A DNA stretch of 64,000 nucleotides from Streptomyces sp. NRRL WC-3618. Lineage in GTDB: Bacteria; Actinomycetota; Actinomycetes; Streptomycetales; Streptomycetaceae. The position numbers were made by a program, and so were the translations under genes. Positions 35,052-43,775 of this stretch are shown in pieces (the first letter of the stretch is position 1; every line of letters starts with the position of its first letter). The stretch covers positions 49,085-113,084 of the forward strand of contig NZ_LGDW01000455.1 of NCBI RefSeq assembly GCF_001280005.1. Reading direction: 5' to 3'. The notes beneath the pieces were generated by a model. That model saw only the letters and a program-made list of their open reading frames with translations, was not told the DNA's origin and made no database searches.

Positions 35052-37634
35052 TCACTGGGTGGCGATGGCCCGCAGTACGTCCAGGCGTGCCGCCCGCCGG
35101 GCCGGGCGCAGGCCCGCGAGAGCGCCGGCCGCGACGCCCACCAGCGCCACGATCACGAGCTGTGCGGGTGGCAGCGCGAAGGCGAAGTCACTGTCGCTCG
35201 TGCCGTCCGAGGCCTTCACCAGCGCCCAGCCGAGGAAGCCGCCGAGGCCGAGCCCACCCACCGTGCCGAAGGCGGCGACGAGGACCGACTCCCAGCGGAC
35301 CATGGCGCGCAGTTGGGCGCGGGTCTGGCCCACTGCCCTCAACAGGCCCAGTTCGCGGGTGCGTTCGTGGACGGCGAGAGTCAGGGTGTTGGCGATGCCG
35401 AGCAGCGCGATGAGCACCGCGAGGGCGAGCAGGGCATAGCCGAGGGTAAGCATCATGTCGATGCCTGAGGCCGAGGACTGGGCGAACTCGTCGCGGGTCT
35501 GCACCTCGGGATCGCCGTACCGTGCGGCGACCTGCTGCACGGCGGCCTTGCCCGCGTCCGTGCTGACGCCATCCTTGAAGGAGACGGCGACCAACGTGTC
35601 GGAGTCCTGGATGCGGTGCGGGGCCCAGGCGGCGCGGGTGATGACGTACTCACCGGCGAGGTCCGACCGGTCGTAGACCGCGCGGACGGTGAAGTTTTTC
35701 TTATGGCCGTCGGTGAAGGTGAGTTGGGTGGTGTCGCCGGTCTTCAGGCCCTGCCGGCCGGCCTCCGCCGCGGTGACGGCGATACCGTCGGTGCCGAGAT
35801 CGTCGAGCGAGCCGCGGATGGGGCCGAGGTCGAGGACCCGGGCGAGGCCGGCGGGGTCGGTGACGGTCAACGCCCGTCCCTGGCCGTCGACTTCGGCGAC
35901 TCCCCGGCCGAGTCCGACCGCGTCCGCAACCTCGGGGCGCTGGGCGATGGCGGGTGCGAGGCGGGGGCTGAGTCCACTGCCGCCCGCCCCGAACGACGGG
36001 GTGCTCACGGCCACTTCGCCCGCGAAGGACCGCGACACGGTCTGGTCCATGGTGGCCTTGAGTGAGGCGCCGAACACCGTGAACAACGAGACGACGGCCA
36101 CGCCGATCATCAGGGCGCTCGCGGTGGCGGCGGTCCGCTTCGGGCTGCGCAGGGCGTTGCGCCGGGCGAGGCGGCCGGTGACTCCGCGCAGCCGGTCGAG
36201 GGGGACTCCCAGCAGGTGCACGACCGTCGTCGACGCGACCGGGCCCAGGACCACGAAGGTGGCGAGGGCCAGGGCGGCGCCAAGTCCCGCCAGCCACAGG
36301 GACGGTGAGAGCAGTACGCCGGTCAGCGTCATGGCGATCGCCAGGGCGCCGAGGCCCACACCGGTGACCGCCCGGACGGATGAGGCGCCCGACTGGTCGA
36401 CTGCCGTCTCGCGGAGCGCTGCCAGAGGCGCGGTGCGGCCGGCGCGTACGGCGGGCAGCAGGGCGGAGCCCAGGCAGACGACAGTGCCGACCGCGAGCGG
36501 CAGCAGCATGGACAGCCAGCTGATCACCAAGTCGCCCTCGGGGAAGGGGAATCCGATGGTCGGGAACAGTGCCTGGAGGCCTGCGGCGACCCCTATGCCG
36601 CCCGCGAGGCCCGCGATCGACGCCGTCACGCCGACCGCGCTTGCCTCCACGAGGGTGGCCGCGCCGATCTGCCGGCGGGAGGCGCCGAGGGCCCGCAACA
36701 GGGCGTTCTCCCGGGTGCGTTGGGCGATGACGATCGCGAAGGTGTTGTGGATGGAGAAGGTCGCGACCAGGATCGCCACACCCGAGAAGACGAGGAGGAG
36801 AAGGGTGAAGACGGTCAGGAACCGGCTGGAGATCATCTCGGTGTTCTCCTCGGCGGACTCGTGGCCGGTGATGGCCTCAACTCCCTTGGGGAGTGCGGGA
36901 GTCAGCCGGTCGACCAGTTCCCGCTGGCCGATCCCCGGGCCGGCTCGCACCTGGATGGTCGCCGCCTCGCCGGGCTTCGCGGTGAGGTACTTCTCGGCGT
37001 CGGCCTGGGTCATTCCGGTGAACGTCACCTGCGCCATGCCGTCCTCACCGGCGAAGGTCGCGAGGCCGACGATCGTCACCTTGACCGGGTCGGGCGTACG
37101 CAGGATCGTCCGGTCGCCGATCCTCAGGTGGCCCTTCTTGGCCGTACCCCGGTTGACGACGACCTCGCCGGACTTCAACGGGGCGTGCCCTTCGGCGAGT
37201 TGGTACGGGTTCAGCTTCGGGTCGGTGATCCAGTTCCCGGCGAGTGTGGGCGGGCCCTGACCGCCGACGGGGTCGCCGTTCGCGCCGATGAGCTGGCCGG
37301 CGCTCTGGATGTTGGGCGCGGCGGCGGCGACCCCTGGGACCTGCTGCACGGCCTTGACCAGTTCGGTGGGGACCGGCCGGCGTACGCCTTGGCTCTCGCC
37401 GGGGGTGGTGATGGCGTCGGCGCTGCGGACGACGGCGTCGGTGCCGCTCGTCGCGTCGCCGAACATGGTGTCGAAACCGGCTCGCAGGGTGTCGCCCATG
37501 ACCAGGGTCCCGGCCAGGAAGGCCACGCCGAGGAACACCGCCAGGAACGTACCCGCGAAGCGGCGCTTGTGGGCGCGCAGCGAGGCGAGGCTGATGCGGA
37601 CGGTGGGGCGGAGGGCACGCGCGGGACTGTTCAT
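35052..37634 (-). CDS. ABC transporter permease, double FtsX/MacB type
   Basis: The protein has 860 residues. One N-terminal helix, a MacB-like periplasmic-core domain (about 50-240), then FtsX helices (about 255-400), a second set of helices (about 425-500), a second extracytoplasmic domain, and a final FtsX block (about 740-850) ending RPARRAARLDVLRAIATQ. This is the fused two-permease form that pairs with one MacB-like ATPase. Such systems export peptides, lipoproteins or antibiotics. ATG 37634 overlaps the ATPase stop by 4 bp. It is third in the SHOCT-ATPase-permease operon. Confidence 0.93.
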   Translation of the reverse strand: MNSPARALRPTVRISLASLRAHKRRFAGTFLAVFLGVAFLAGTLVMGDTLRAGFDTMFGDATSGTDAVVRSADAITTPGESQGVRRPVPTELVKAVQQVPGVAAAAPNIQSAGQLIGANGDPVGGQGPPTLAGNWITDPKLNPYQLAEGHAPLKSGEVVVNRGTAKKGHLRIGDRTILRTPDPVKVTIVGLATFAGEDGMAQVTFTGMTQADAEKYLTAKPGEAATIQVRAGPGIGQRELVDRLTPALPKGVEAITGHESAEENTEMISSRFLTVFTLLLLVFSGVAILVATFSIHNTFAIVIAQRTRENALLRALGASRRQIGAATLVEASAVGVTASIAGLAGGIGVAAGLQALFPTIGFPFPEGDLVISWLSMLLPLAVGTVVCLGSALLPAVRAGRTAPLAALRETAVDQSGASSVRAVTGVGLGALAIAMTLTGVLLSPSLWLAGLGAALALATFVVLGPVASTTVVHLLGVPLDRLRGVTGRLARRNALRSPKRTAATASALMIGVAVVSLFTVFGASLKATMDQTVSRSFAGEVAVSTPSFGAGGSGLSPRLAPAIAQRPEVADAVGLGRGVAEVDGQGRALTVTDPAGLARVLDLGPIRGSLDDLGTDGIAVTAAEAGRQGLKTGDTTQLTFTDGHKKNFTVRAVYDRSDLAGEYVITRAAWAPHRIQDSDTLVAVSFKDGVSTDAGKAAVQQVAARYGDPEVQTRDEFAQSSASGIDMMLTLGYALLALAVLIALLGIANTLTLAVHERTRELGLLRAVGQTRAQLRAMVRWESVLVAAFGTVGGLGLGGFLGWALVKASDGTSDSDFAFALPPAQLVIVALVGVAAGALAGLRPARRAARLDVLRAIATQ

Positions 37635-38383
37635 GACGGCACCTCGAAGGCTTTCAGCCGGTCCAGGACCTTGTCGGCGGTCGGGGACTCCATCCGGTCG
37701 ACCAGGCGGCCGTCGGCGAGGAAGAGGACCTGGTCGGCGTGGGCGGCGGCGACCGGGTCGTGGGTGACCATGACGACCGTGCGTTCCATCTGCCGCACCG
37801 CGCGGCCGAGCAGGCCGAGGACCTCCTCGCCGGAGCGCGAGTCGAGGTTGCCGGTCGGCTCGTCGGCGAAGACGACGTCGGGCCGGCCGGCGAACGCCCG
37901 TGCCACGGCGACGCGTTGCTGCTGGCCGCCGGAGAGTTCGGCGGGGCGATGGTGGAGCCGGTCGCGCAGGCCGACCACGTCGACGAGCGCGTCGATCCAC
38001 TCCGGGTCGCCGTCCGCGCCCGCCAGGTCGATCGGGAGCGTGATGTTCTCGGCGACGGTCAGCGTCGGTACCAGGTTGAACGCCTGGAAGACGAAGCCGA
38101 TCCGGTCGCGGCGCAGCAGGGTCAGGCGCCGGTCGTCGAGCGCGCTCAGGTCGGTGTCGCCGATGAACGCGGTTCCGGAGGTGAGGGTGTCCAGGCCTGC
38201 CGCGCAGTGCATCAGGGTGGACTTGCCGGAGCCCGAGGGCCCCATGATCGCGGTGAAACGGCCGGCCGGAAAGCCGACGCTCACCCCGTCGAGGGCCCGT
38301 ACGGCGGTGTCGCCACCGCCGTACACCTTCACCGCGTCGACAACCTGTGCCGCCGTACGGGTCCTGGTAGCGGTGGTGGTCAC
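37631..38383 (-). CDS. ABC transporter ATP-binding protein, MacB/LolD type
   Basis: The protein has 250 residues. Walker A GPSGSGKS (48-55), Q-loop GFVFQAFNLVPTLT (96-109), signature LSGGQQQRVAVARAF (150-164), Walker B VVFADEPTGNLDSRSG (170-185), H-loop VMVTHDP. It powers the FtsX-type permease encoded immediately after it (4-bp overlap). GTG 38383 overlaps the SHOCT gene stop (GTGA). Target unknown; the regulator may be the two-component system at 53-55 kb that shares an operator. Confidence 0.95.
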   Translation of the reverse strand: MTTTATRTRTAAQVVDAVKVYGGGDTAVRALDGVSVGFPAGRFTAIMGPSGSGKSTLMHCAAGLDTLTSGTAFIGDTDLSALDDRRLTLLRRDRIGFVFQAFNLVPTLTVAENITLPIDLAGADGDPEWIDALVDVVGLRDRLHHRPAELSGGQQQRVAVARAFAGRPDVVFADEPTGNLDSRSGEEVLGLLGRAVRQMERTVVMVTHDPVAAAHADQVLFLADGRLVDRMESPTADKVLDRLKAFEVPS

Positions 38384-38700
38384 AGCGCACCGCCCTTGCC
38401 CGGGCGGCCGACCGAGGCACCGAACTGCTCGTCCAGGACGGACAGGCGCCGCCAGTACTCGTCCTCGTCGATCTCGCCGGAGGCGAAGCGCCGGCCCAGT
38501 ACGGCGATCGGCGAGTCACCCGAGACCGGGCGGCCCTGAGCGCCGTAGCGGCCGTCCATGGCACGCCACGGGCCACCGCGCCCGCGCCAGACCGTGCGGC
38601 GCAGGACGGTGACGACGCCGATGACGACGGCCGCCCAGATCAGGGGGAAGAAGAGGATCCACGGCCCGGGGCCGCCGTTCCAGTTCGCGAGGGTCTGCAT
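38380..38700 (-). CDS. SHOCT-domain membrane protein leading the ABC operon
   Basis: The protein has 106 residues. One helix (about 15-33) follows a short Trp/Gly-rich start; the C-terminus carries a SHOCT domain, IAVLGRRFASGEIDEDEYWR. SHOCT modules are short oligomerisation helices common in bacterial membrane proteins. It is first gene in the operon, overlaps the ATPase start by 4 bp, and is preceded 93 bp upstream by the palindrome shared with the two-component operon. Confidence 0.88.
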   Translation of the reverse strand: MQTLANWNGGPGPWILFFPLIWAAVVIGVVTVLRRTVWRGRGGPWRAMDGRYGAQGRPVSGDSPIAVLGRRFASGEIDEDEYWRRLSVLDEQFGASVGRPGKGGAL

Positions 38701-38792
38701 GTCGAGTCATCTCCCGGATCGGGTTTTTCGTTGATGACTCGAGGTTCGCGCGGGGAGGGGGTCCGGGTCGTCGTACGGCCGACGGCAGTGCG

Positions 38793-38812
38793 CGTACCTC
38801 CCCGGGAGTACG
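38793..38812. promoter_or_regulatory. GTAC-flanked palindrome before the SHOCT/ABC operon
   Basis: CGTACCTCCCCGGGAGTACG matches the perfect 20-bp palindrome at 55234-55253 at 17 of 20 positions. It lies 93 bp upstream of the SHOCT gene. Confidence 0.7.
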
Positions 38813-38847
38813 CGGGCCCCTTCCGGCTGCTTCCCGGGAGTGCCGGA

Positions 38848-40068
38848 CTACGTCAGTGCCCGCAGGGGGTCGTCGAGCACCGGCTGCCACGCCAACTCTG
38901 CTGCTCCGACAAGGCTGTTGTAGTCCAGCGTGCACGCCAGGATGGGGACACCGCCGCTGCGGCCCCACAGGCTGCGGTCGGCGACCACCGCCCGCAGACG
39001 GTCCGGGTCGGCGTTGAGGAGCGTGCGGTGCAGGCCGCCGAGGATGATGCGGTCGGGGTTGAGGATGTTCACGAGGCCCACCAGGCCCAGGCCCAGCCGG
39101 TCGATCAGGGTCTCGACAGCCGCGCGGACCGCCGGGTCCAGCTGCTGGTCGCGGATCAGGTCGTCGGCCTGCTGGAGCAGGGACACCTCGGGGCCGGGGT
39201 CGCGGCCCGCCGCCATGAGGAAGGCGAGCGGGTCGGCCTCGACGTCCAGACAGCCCCGGCTGCCGCAGTGGCAGAGGCGCCCCTCGGGGTTGACGGTGAG
39301 GTGACCGACTTCGAGCGCGAGACCCGAACTGCCCGTGTGCAGGCGCCCGTCGAGGACCAGCGCCCCGCCGACACCCCGGTGCCCGGTGGCCACGCACAGC
39401 AGGTCGCGGGCGCCGCGTCCGGCGCCGTGCCGGTGTTCGGCGAGCGCGGCGAGGTTGACGTCATTGCCGGTGAGGGCCGGTCCGGTGATGCCCGCCGCCC
39501 GTACGCGCTCGGCGAAGATCTCCTGTACCGGTGAGCCGGCCGGCCAGGCGAGGTGCAGGGGGTTCAGGGCCAGGCCCTCGGGTTCGGCGACGGCGGACGG
39601 CACGGCGAGACCGGCGCCCAGGCAGCGGCGCCCGCTGCCGCGCAGCAGTTCGGTGCCGGCGTCGACAACCGAGCCGAGCACCTTCGCCGGGTCGGCGTCG
39701 ACGGTCTCGCAGCCGGGCGCGGTGGCGACGATCCGGCCGCCGAGCCCGACCAGCGCGGCCCGGAACCCGTCGGCGTGCACCTGGGCGGCCAGGACGACCG
39801 GTCCGTCCTCGGCGACGTCGAGCCGGTGCGAGGGGCGCCCCTGCGATCCGGCCGCCGCGCCGGGCCGGGCGTCCACGGTGATCAGCCCGAGCGCCTCCAG
39901 CTCGGCGGCCACCGCGCCCGCCGTCGCCCGGGTGACCCCCAGCTCGGCGGTGAGCACGGACCGGGTGGGCGCCCGGCCGGTGTGCACGAGCTCCAAGGCG
40001 GGCCCGAGCGCGCCGCGCCCCCGGTCCAACCGCGTCCTTGAGGTCGTCCCCTCAGCCTTGCCGCTCAT
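38848..40068 (-). CDS. ROK-family transcriptional repressor
   Basis: The protein has 406 residues. An N-terminal winged helix (about 25-75: APTRSVLTAELGVTRATAGA) precedes a ROK domain with the HxGxxxCxCGxxGCxE-like zinc site (here EVGHLTVNPEGRLCHCGSRG followed by CLDVEA) and the sugar-pocket GGALVLDGRL. The usual zinc His is kept in VGH. ROK repressors sense sugars such as xylose or glucose. No sugar operon is next to it. ATG 40068; the ABC operon lies on the same strand 147 bp downstream. Confidence 0.92.
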   Translation of the reverse strand: MSGKAEGTTSRTRLDRGRGALGPALELVHTGRAPTRSVLTAELGVTRATAGAVAAELEALGLITVDARPGAAAGSQGRPSHRLDVAEDGPVVLAAQVHADGFRAALVGLGGRIVATAPGCETVDADPAKVLGSVVDAGTELLRGSGRRCLGAGLAVPSAVAEPEGLALNPLHLAWPAGSPVQEIFAERVRAAGITGPALTGNDVNLAALAEHRHGAGRGARDLLCVATGHRGVGGALVLDGRLHTGSSGLALEVGHLTVNPEGRLCHCGSRGCLDVEADPLAFLMAAGRDPGPEVSLLQQADDLIRDQQLDPAVRAAVETLIDRLGLGLVGLVNILNPDRIILGGLHRTLLNADPDRLRAVVADRSLWGRSGGVPILACTLDYNSLVGAAELAWQPVLDDPLRALT

Positions 40069-40138
40069 GGATGCGAGTCTCCCATGATCCGTACGGCCGG
40101 GGACCGTGCCATCGGTCTGGGGACTTTCGCAACAGGCC

Positions 40139-40780
40139 CTAGAAGCCGCTGACCCGCAGCGTCACGTTCAACCGGCCGGTCAGCCCCAGTTCGGGCGGCG
40201 CCGTGCCCTCGTACACCCGGGGAACCCCGTGGTAGGCGAGCCGGGACGGGCCGCCGAACACGAACAGGTCTCCGCTGCGCAGCTCGACGTCCGTGTACGG
40301 GCGGGTCCGTGTCGTGGTGTTCCCGAAGCGGAAGAGGCAGGTGTCGCCGAGGCTCAGGGACACCACGGGCGCGTCCGACTTCTCGTCGCTGTCGCGGTGC
40401 ATGCCCATGCGGGCGTCGGCGGCATAGAAGTTGATGAGCGCGATGTCGTAGTCGATGTCACCGTCGTACGCCGCTGCCCTGGCCGCCTGTCTGCCGAGCT
40501 CGCCCAGCCACTCGGGGAACGGCTTCACGGGCGTGCCGTCACCGTCGACGACCGTGCGGGCGTAGGCGTACGGGTACCAGTGCCAGCCGAGGCAGACCTG
40601 CCGGGCGGTCATCGTGCCGCCGCCGGGTGTCCGGACCGTACGCAGGCCGGCGGGTGGGCGCGCCCAGTCCCGGCAGGCGTCCAGCAGCTCGCGCTGACGC
40701 CCCGCGTCCAGCCAGTCCGGCACATGCACCGCGCCCGGCGCGATCTCCGCACGGGCTCTGGGAAACAGCTCGGCGTCCAT
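40139..40780 (-). CDS. alkB: AlkB-like 2-oxoglutarate/Fe(II) dioxygenase
   Basis: The protein has 213 residues. The iron ligands are His and Asp in GMHRDSDEK and a later His in RLAYHGVPR; the 2-oxoglutarate-binding arginines lie in the last strand GRLNVTLRVSGF. The substrate lid begins with YPYAYAR. It removes alkyl lesions from DNA or RNA bases by oxidative demethylation. ATG 40780 lies 54 bp from the divergently oriented methyltransferase gene, so the two share a promoter region. Confidence 0.93.
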   Translation of the reverse strand: MDAELFPRARAEIAPGAVHVPDWLDAGRQRELLDACRDWARPPAGLRTVRTPGGGTMTARQVCLGWHWYPYAYARTVVDGDGTPVKPFPEWLGELGRQAARAAAYDGDIDYDIALINFYAADARMGMHRDSDEKSDAPVVSLSLGDTCLFRFGNTTTRTRPYTDVELRSGDLFVFGGPSRLAYHGVPRVYEGTAPPELGLTGRLNVTLRVSGF

Positions 40781-40834
40781 GTTTCCATCCTGCCCGACGG
40801 GGTGTGAGCTGCGGCTCGGTAGGGTGGGGCCACG

Positions 40835-41983
40835 ATGAACGACCGTATGACGACTCCCTGGTCCGAGCTGACCCTGACCCGTTTCCCCGCCGACCCGCGT
40901 GAGCGGCTGCGGGCGTGGGACGCCTCCGACGAGTACCTTCTCGGGCATCTCGCGGAGTCCGGGACCGATCTGTCGGGCACGGTTGTGATCGTCGGTGACC
41001 GCTGGGGCGCGCTCACCACGGCGCTCGCCGCGCACCGGCCGACACAGATCACCGATTCGTTCCTGGCCCAGGAAGCGACCCGGGCGAACCTTCGGCGGGC
41101 CGGTGCGGACGAGGATTCCGTACGGCTTCTCACCACCCTGGATGCCCCGCCCGAGTCCGTCGACGTGCTGCTCCTGCGGGTGCCGAAGAGCCTGGCGCTC
41201 CTTGAGGACCAGTTGCTGCGGCTGGCGCCCGCGCTGCACGAGGGCACGGTCGTCGTGGGCACCGGCATGGTGAAGGAGATCCACACCTCGACGCTGAAGC
41301 TGTTCGAGCGGATCATCGGCCCGACCCGGACCTCCCTCGCGGAGCGGAAAGCCCGGCTCATCCACTCCACCGTCAGTCCGTCGACGGAGCGGCTTTCCAG
41401 TCCCTGGCCTTACGAGTACGCGCTGCCCGAGGGCATCGGCCCGGCCTCCGGACACACCGTCGTCAACCACGCGGGTGTCTTCTGTGCCGAGCGCCTCGAC
41501 ATCGGCACCCGGTTCCTCCTCCAGCATCTGCCGACGCCGTCGGGCGCCGCCCGCGTGGTGGACCTGGGCTGCGGGAACGGTGTGGTCGGTACGGCGGTGG
41601 CGCTGGCGGCGCCGGAGGCCGAGCTGCTGTTCGTCGACGAGTCGTTCCAGGCGGTGGCCTCGGCGGAGGCGACGTACCGGACCAACGGGCTGCCGGACGG
41701 GCGTGCCGAGTTCCGGGTCGGGGACGGGCTGGCGGGGATCGCGGACGGGAGTCTCGACCTCGTACTCAACAATCCGCCGTTCCACACCCACCAGGCGACG
41801 ACGGACGCCACGGCCTGGCGGATGTTCACCGGCGCGCGGCGGGCGCTGCGGCCCGGCGGCGAGCTGTGGGTGATCGGCAACCGGCATCTCGGCTATCACA
41901 TCAAGCTGCGGAAGCTGTTCGGCAACAGTCGACTCGTCGCGAGCGATGCGAAGTTCGTGGTTCTGAAGGCCGTGAAGCAATAA
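40835..41983 (+). CDS. RlmG/RsmC-like rRNA guanine-N2 methyltransferase
   Basis: The protein has 382 residues in two tandem Rossmann folds. The N-terminal half is a degenerate methyltransferase domain that usually binds RNA; the C-terminal half has the SAM site VVDLGCGNGVVGTAVA and the catalytic NPPFH motif (LNNPPFHTHQAT). Architecture matches RlmG (23S rRNA m2G1835) more than RsmC by length, but the target guanine is not provable here. ATG 40835 (alternative 40847). Divergent from alkB. Confidence 0.88.
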   Translation: MNDRMTTPWSELTLTRFPADPRERLRAWDASDEYLLGHLAESGTDLSGTVVIVGDRWGALTTALAAHRPTQITDSFLAQEATRANLRRAGADEDSVRLLTTLDAPPESVDVLLLRVPKSLALLEDQLLRLAPALHEGTVVVGTGMVKEIHTSTLKLFERIIGPTRTSLAERKARLIHSTVSPSTERLSSPWPYEYALPEGIGPASGHTVVNHAGVFCAERLDIGTRFLLQHLPTPSGAARVVDLGCGNGVVGTAVALAAPEAELLFVDESFQAVASAEATYRTNGLPDGRAEFRVGDGLAGIADGSLDLVLNNPPFHTHQATTDATAWRMFTGARRALRPGGELWVIGNRHLGYHIKLRKLFGNSRLVASDAKFVVLKAVKQ

Positions 41984-41996
41984 AGCAGTGCGGTGG

Positions 41997-42022
41997 TGAG
42001 GTGATGGATTCGTACCACCTCA
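41997..42022. terminator. Weak hairpin between convergent genes
   Basis: TGAGGTG (41997-42003) and CACCTCA (42016-42022), 7-bp arms, 12-base loop, in the 36-bp gap between the methyltransferase and AraC genes. Confidence 0.4.
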
Positions 42023-42808
42023 GTGAGCGGGCGAGGTTGACTCTCCCCGGAGGGCGCGTGGTGACGCGCCGAGTTCGCGTCGGCATGCCTTGTTGAAGGC
42101 GTGCAGGTCGGGGATGCCGACGGAGGCGGCCACGGCGGGGATGGAGAGAGTCGAGGCACGCAGCAGGTGGTGGGCGCGGTCGAGTCTGCGGCGGCGGATG
42201 TAGCCGACCACCGTGTCGTCGGTCGCGGCCTTGAACAGCCTGGTCAGGTGGTTGTGCGAGACGCCCGCCGCCTGGGCGACGGCGGGCACGGTGAGCGGGG
42301 CGGCCAGTCGGCCCTCGATGTACGCGATGGCGGCGCTGACCGCCGGATGGGGGCCGGGGCCGGGTCGTTCGGTGTCGGGGGTGAGGTGGGCGATGCGCCA
42401 CAGCGCCGTCCAGATCTCCGCCCTCGTGCGCTCCGGTGCGCGTGGAACGGAGGCGACAGCGGTGAGCAACAGGCCGGTGAGGGTGGGGAGTTCGGGGCCG
42501 GCGTCCTGGACTACGGGTACCGTGCGGGACGGGCCGGCGGCGGGAATACGCAGGTGGGCGTACAGATGCTCGGAGGGGCCTTGGTAGCGGAAACGGACCG
42601 TGGCTCCGGGCGGTACGAGGCTGACGCGGCCGGGGCGAACGACGTGCGGTGTGCCGTCGACGACGAGCTCGGCCTCGTACTGGTAGAGGTGCAGCTGCCA
42701 GAGCTCCGGAAGACGGAAGACGTCGGTGCGGCTCGCGACGCCGTGCACGCCGACGCCGACGTTCGCCACCTGCGGCGGCTCACCGAGGTGGAGCTCCGTT
42801 TCGCGCAT
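42020..42808 (-). CDS. AraC-family transcriptional regulator
   Basis: The protein has 262 residues. An N-terminal cupin-like ligand domain (VVRPGRVSLVPPGATVRFRY) precedes two C-terminal helix-turn-helix units (about 165-255: LTVPAVAQAAGVSHNHLTRL and the SIPAVAASVGIPDLHAFNKA second unit). ATG 42808 lies inside the aldolase gene's last 29 bases, so it is co-transcribed and coupled to the SIS and aldolase genes. It probably regulates that operon in response to a sugar. Confidence 0.92.
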   Translation of the reverse strand: MRETELHLGEPPQVANVGVGVHGVASRTDVFRLPELWQLHLYQYEAELVVDGTPHVVRPGRVSLVPPGATVRFRYQGPSEHLYAHLRIPAAGPSRTVPVVQDAGPELPTLTGLLLTAVASVPRAPERTRAEIWTALWRIAHLTPDTERPGPGPHPAVSAAIAYIEGRLAAPLTVPAVAQAAGVSHNHLTRLFKAATDDTVVGYIRRRRLDRAHHLLRASTLSIPAVAASVGIPDLHAFNKACRRELGASPRALRGESTSPAH

Positions 42809-43685
42809 GGTGAGAAAATACCAGTGCCTGGTCCTGTCGGCGCAGCACGCCGATGATCCGTGTCACCGCCCGCGCCATCGCCTCCCGGCCCACGCTCAGA
42901 TACCGGCGCGAGTCGACCGCCTCGGGGTGGGCGACGAGGAACTCCCTGATGGCGCCGGTCATGGCGATGTTGAGGGCCGTACCGACGTTGACCTTGGTGA
43001 TGCCTCCCGCGACGGCGGCCATGAGCTGGTCGTCCGGTACGCCGGACGAGCCGTGCAGGACGAGGGGGACGTCCAGGGTGGCGGAGAGCCGTTGCAGGAG
43101 GTCGTGGTCGAGGGTTGCCGTACGGGTGGTCATGGCGTGGGAGCTGCCGACGGCCACAGCCAGGGCGTCCACCCCCGAGTCGGCGACGAAGGTATGGGCC
43201 TCGGCGGGGTCGGTACGGGCGCCGGGTTCGTGCGCGTCCAGCGGCGCCCGGCCGTCCTTGCCGCCCACCTGTCCCAACTCCGCCTCTATCCAGAGCCCTT
43301 GGGCGTGCGCCCAGTCGGCGGCGGCCCGGGTCGCGGCGAGGTTCTCGGCATACGGAAGCCGTGCCGCGTCGTACATCACGGAGCTGAATCCGGCGCCGGG
43401 CGCCTGCCGCAGCAGGTCGTTGCTCCGCACGTGGTCGAGGTGCAACGCGACGGGTACGGCGGCGCGTTCGGCGGCCGAGGCGGCGGCGCGGGCCAGTGGC
43501 AGGAATCGTCCGTAGCGGAACTTGACGGCGTTCTCGCTGACTTGGAGGACGACGGGCGAACCCACCTTCTCCGCACCGGCGATGACGGCCTCGACATGCT
43601 CCAGGGTGATGACGTTGAACGCGGCGACGGCCGAGCGGGTGTCGGCGGCCCGGGTGATGAGCTCACCGGCGGGGACGATCGGCAT
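42780..43685 (-). CDS. Class II ketose-bisphosphate aldolase (GatY/KbaY-like)
   Basis: The protein has 301 residues. Zinc ligands appear in ALHLDHVRS, EAELGQVGGKDG and VLHGSSGVPD; the opening AFNVITLEHVEAVI is typical of GatY/KbaY/FbaA enzymes. With the adjacent AgaS-like SIS protein it fits cleavage of tagatose-1,6-bisphosphate or a similar ketose to dihydroxyacetone phosphate and an aldehyde. ATG 43685 has GGAG 5 bases upstream; GTG 43691 is an alternative. It follows the SIS gene by 90 bp and overlaps araC. Confidence 0.9.
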   Translation of the reverse strand: MPIVPAGELITRAADTRSAVAAFNVITLEHVEAVIAGAEKVGSPVVLQVSENAVKFRYGRFLPLARAAASAAERAAVPVALHLDHVRSNDLLRQAPGAGFSSVMYDAARLPYAENLAATRAAADWAHAQGLWIEAELGQVGGKDGRAPLDAHEPGARTDPAEAHTFVADSGVDALAVAVGSSHAMTTRTATLDHDLLQRLSATLDVPLVLHGSSGVPDDQLMAAVAGGITKVNVGTALNIAMTGAIREFLVAHPEAVDSRRYLSVGREAMARAVTRIIGVLRRQDQALVFSHHARNGAPPR

Positions 43686-43775
43686 GGCCACTCCATTCCG
43701 GTCAGCGAGTCAACGAGTGTGCGGCGGCTGTGTCCTGACCTGTCCTGATGAGTTGTGAGGTGTTCTGACGTTGCC

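Noticed and set aside
35052..38576. A single 1174-residue ABC protein including the region upstream of 37634
   Set aside because: The region upstream of 37634 encodes the ABC ATPase in another frame with perfect motifs. The upstream extension is a shadow.
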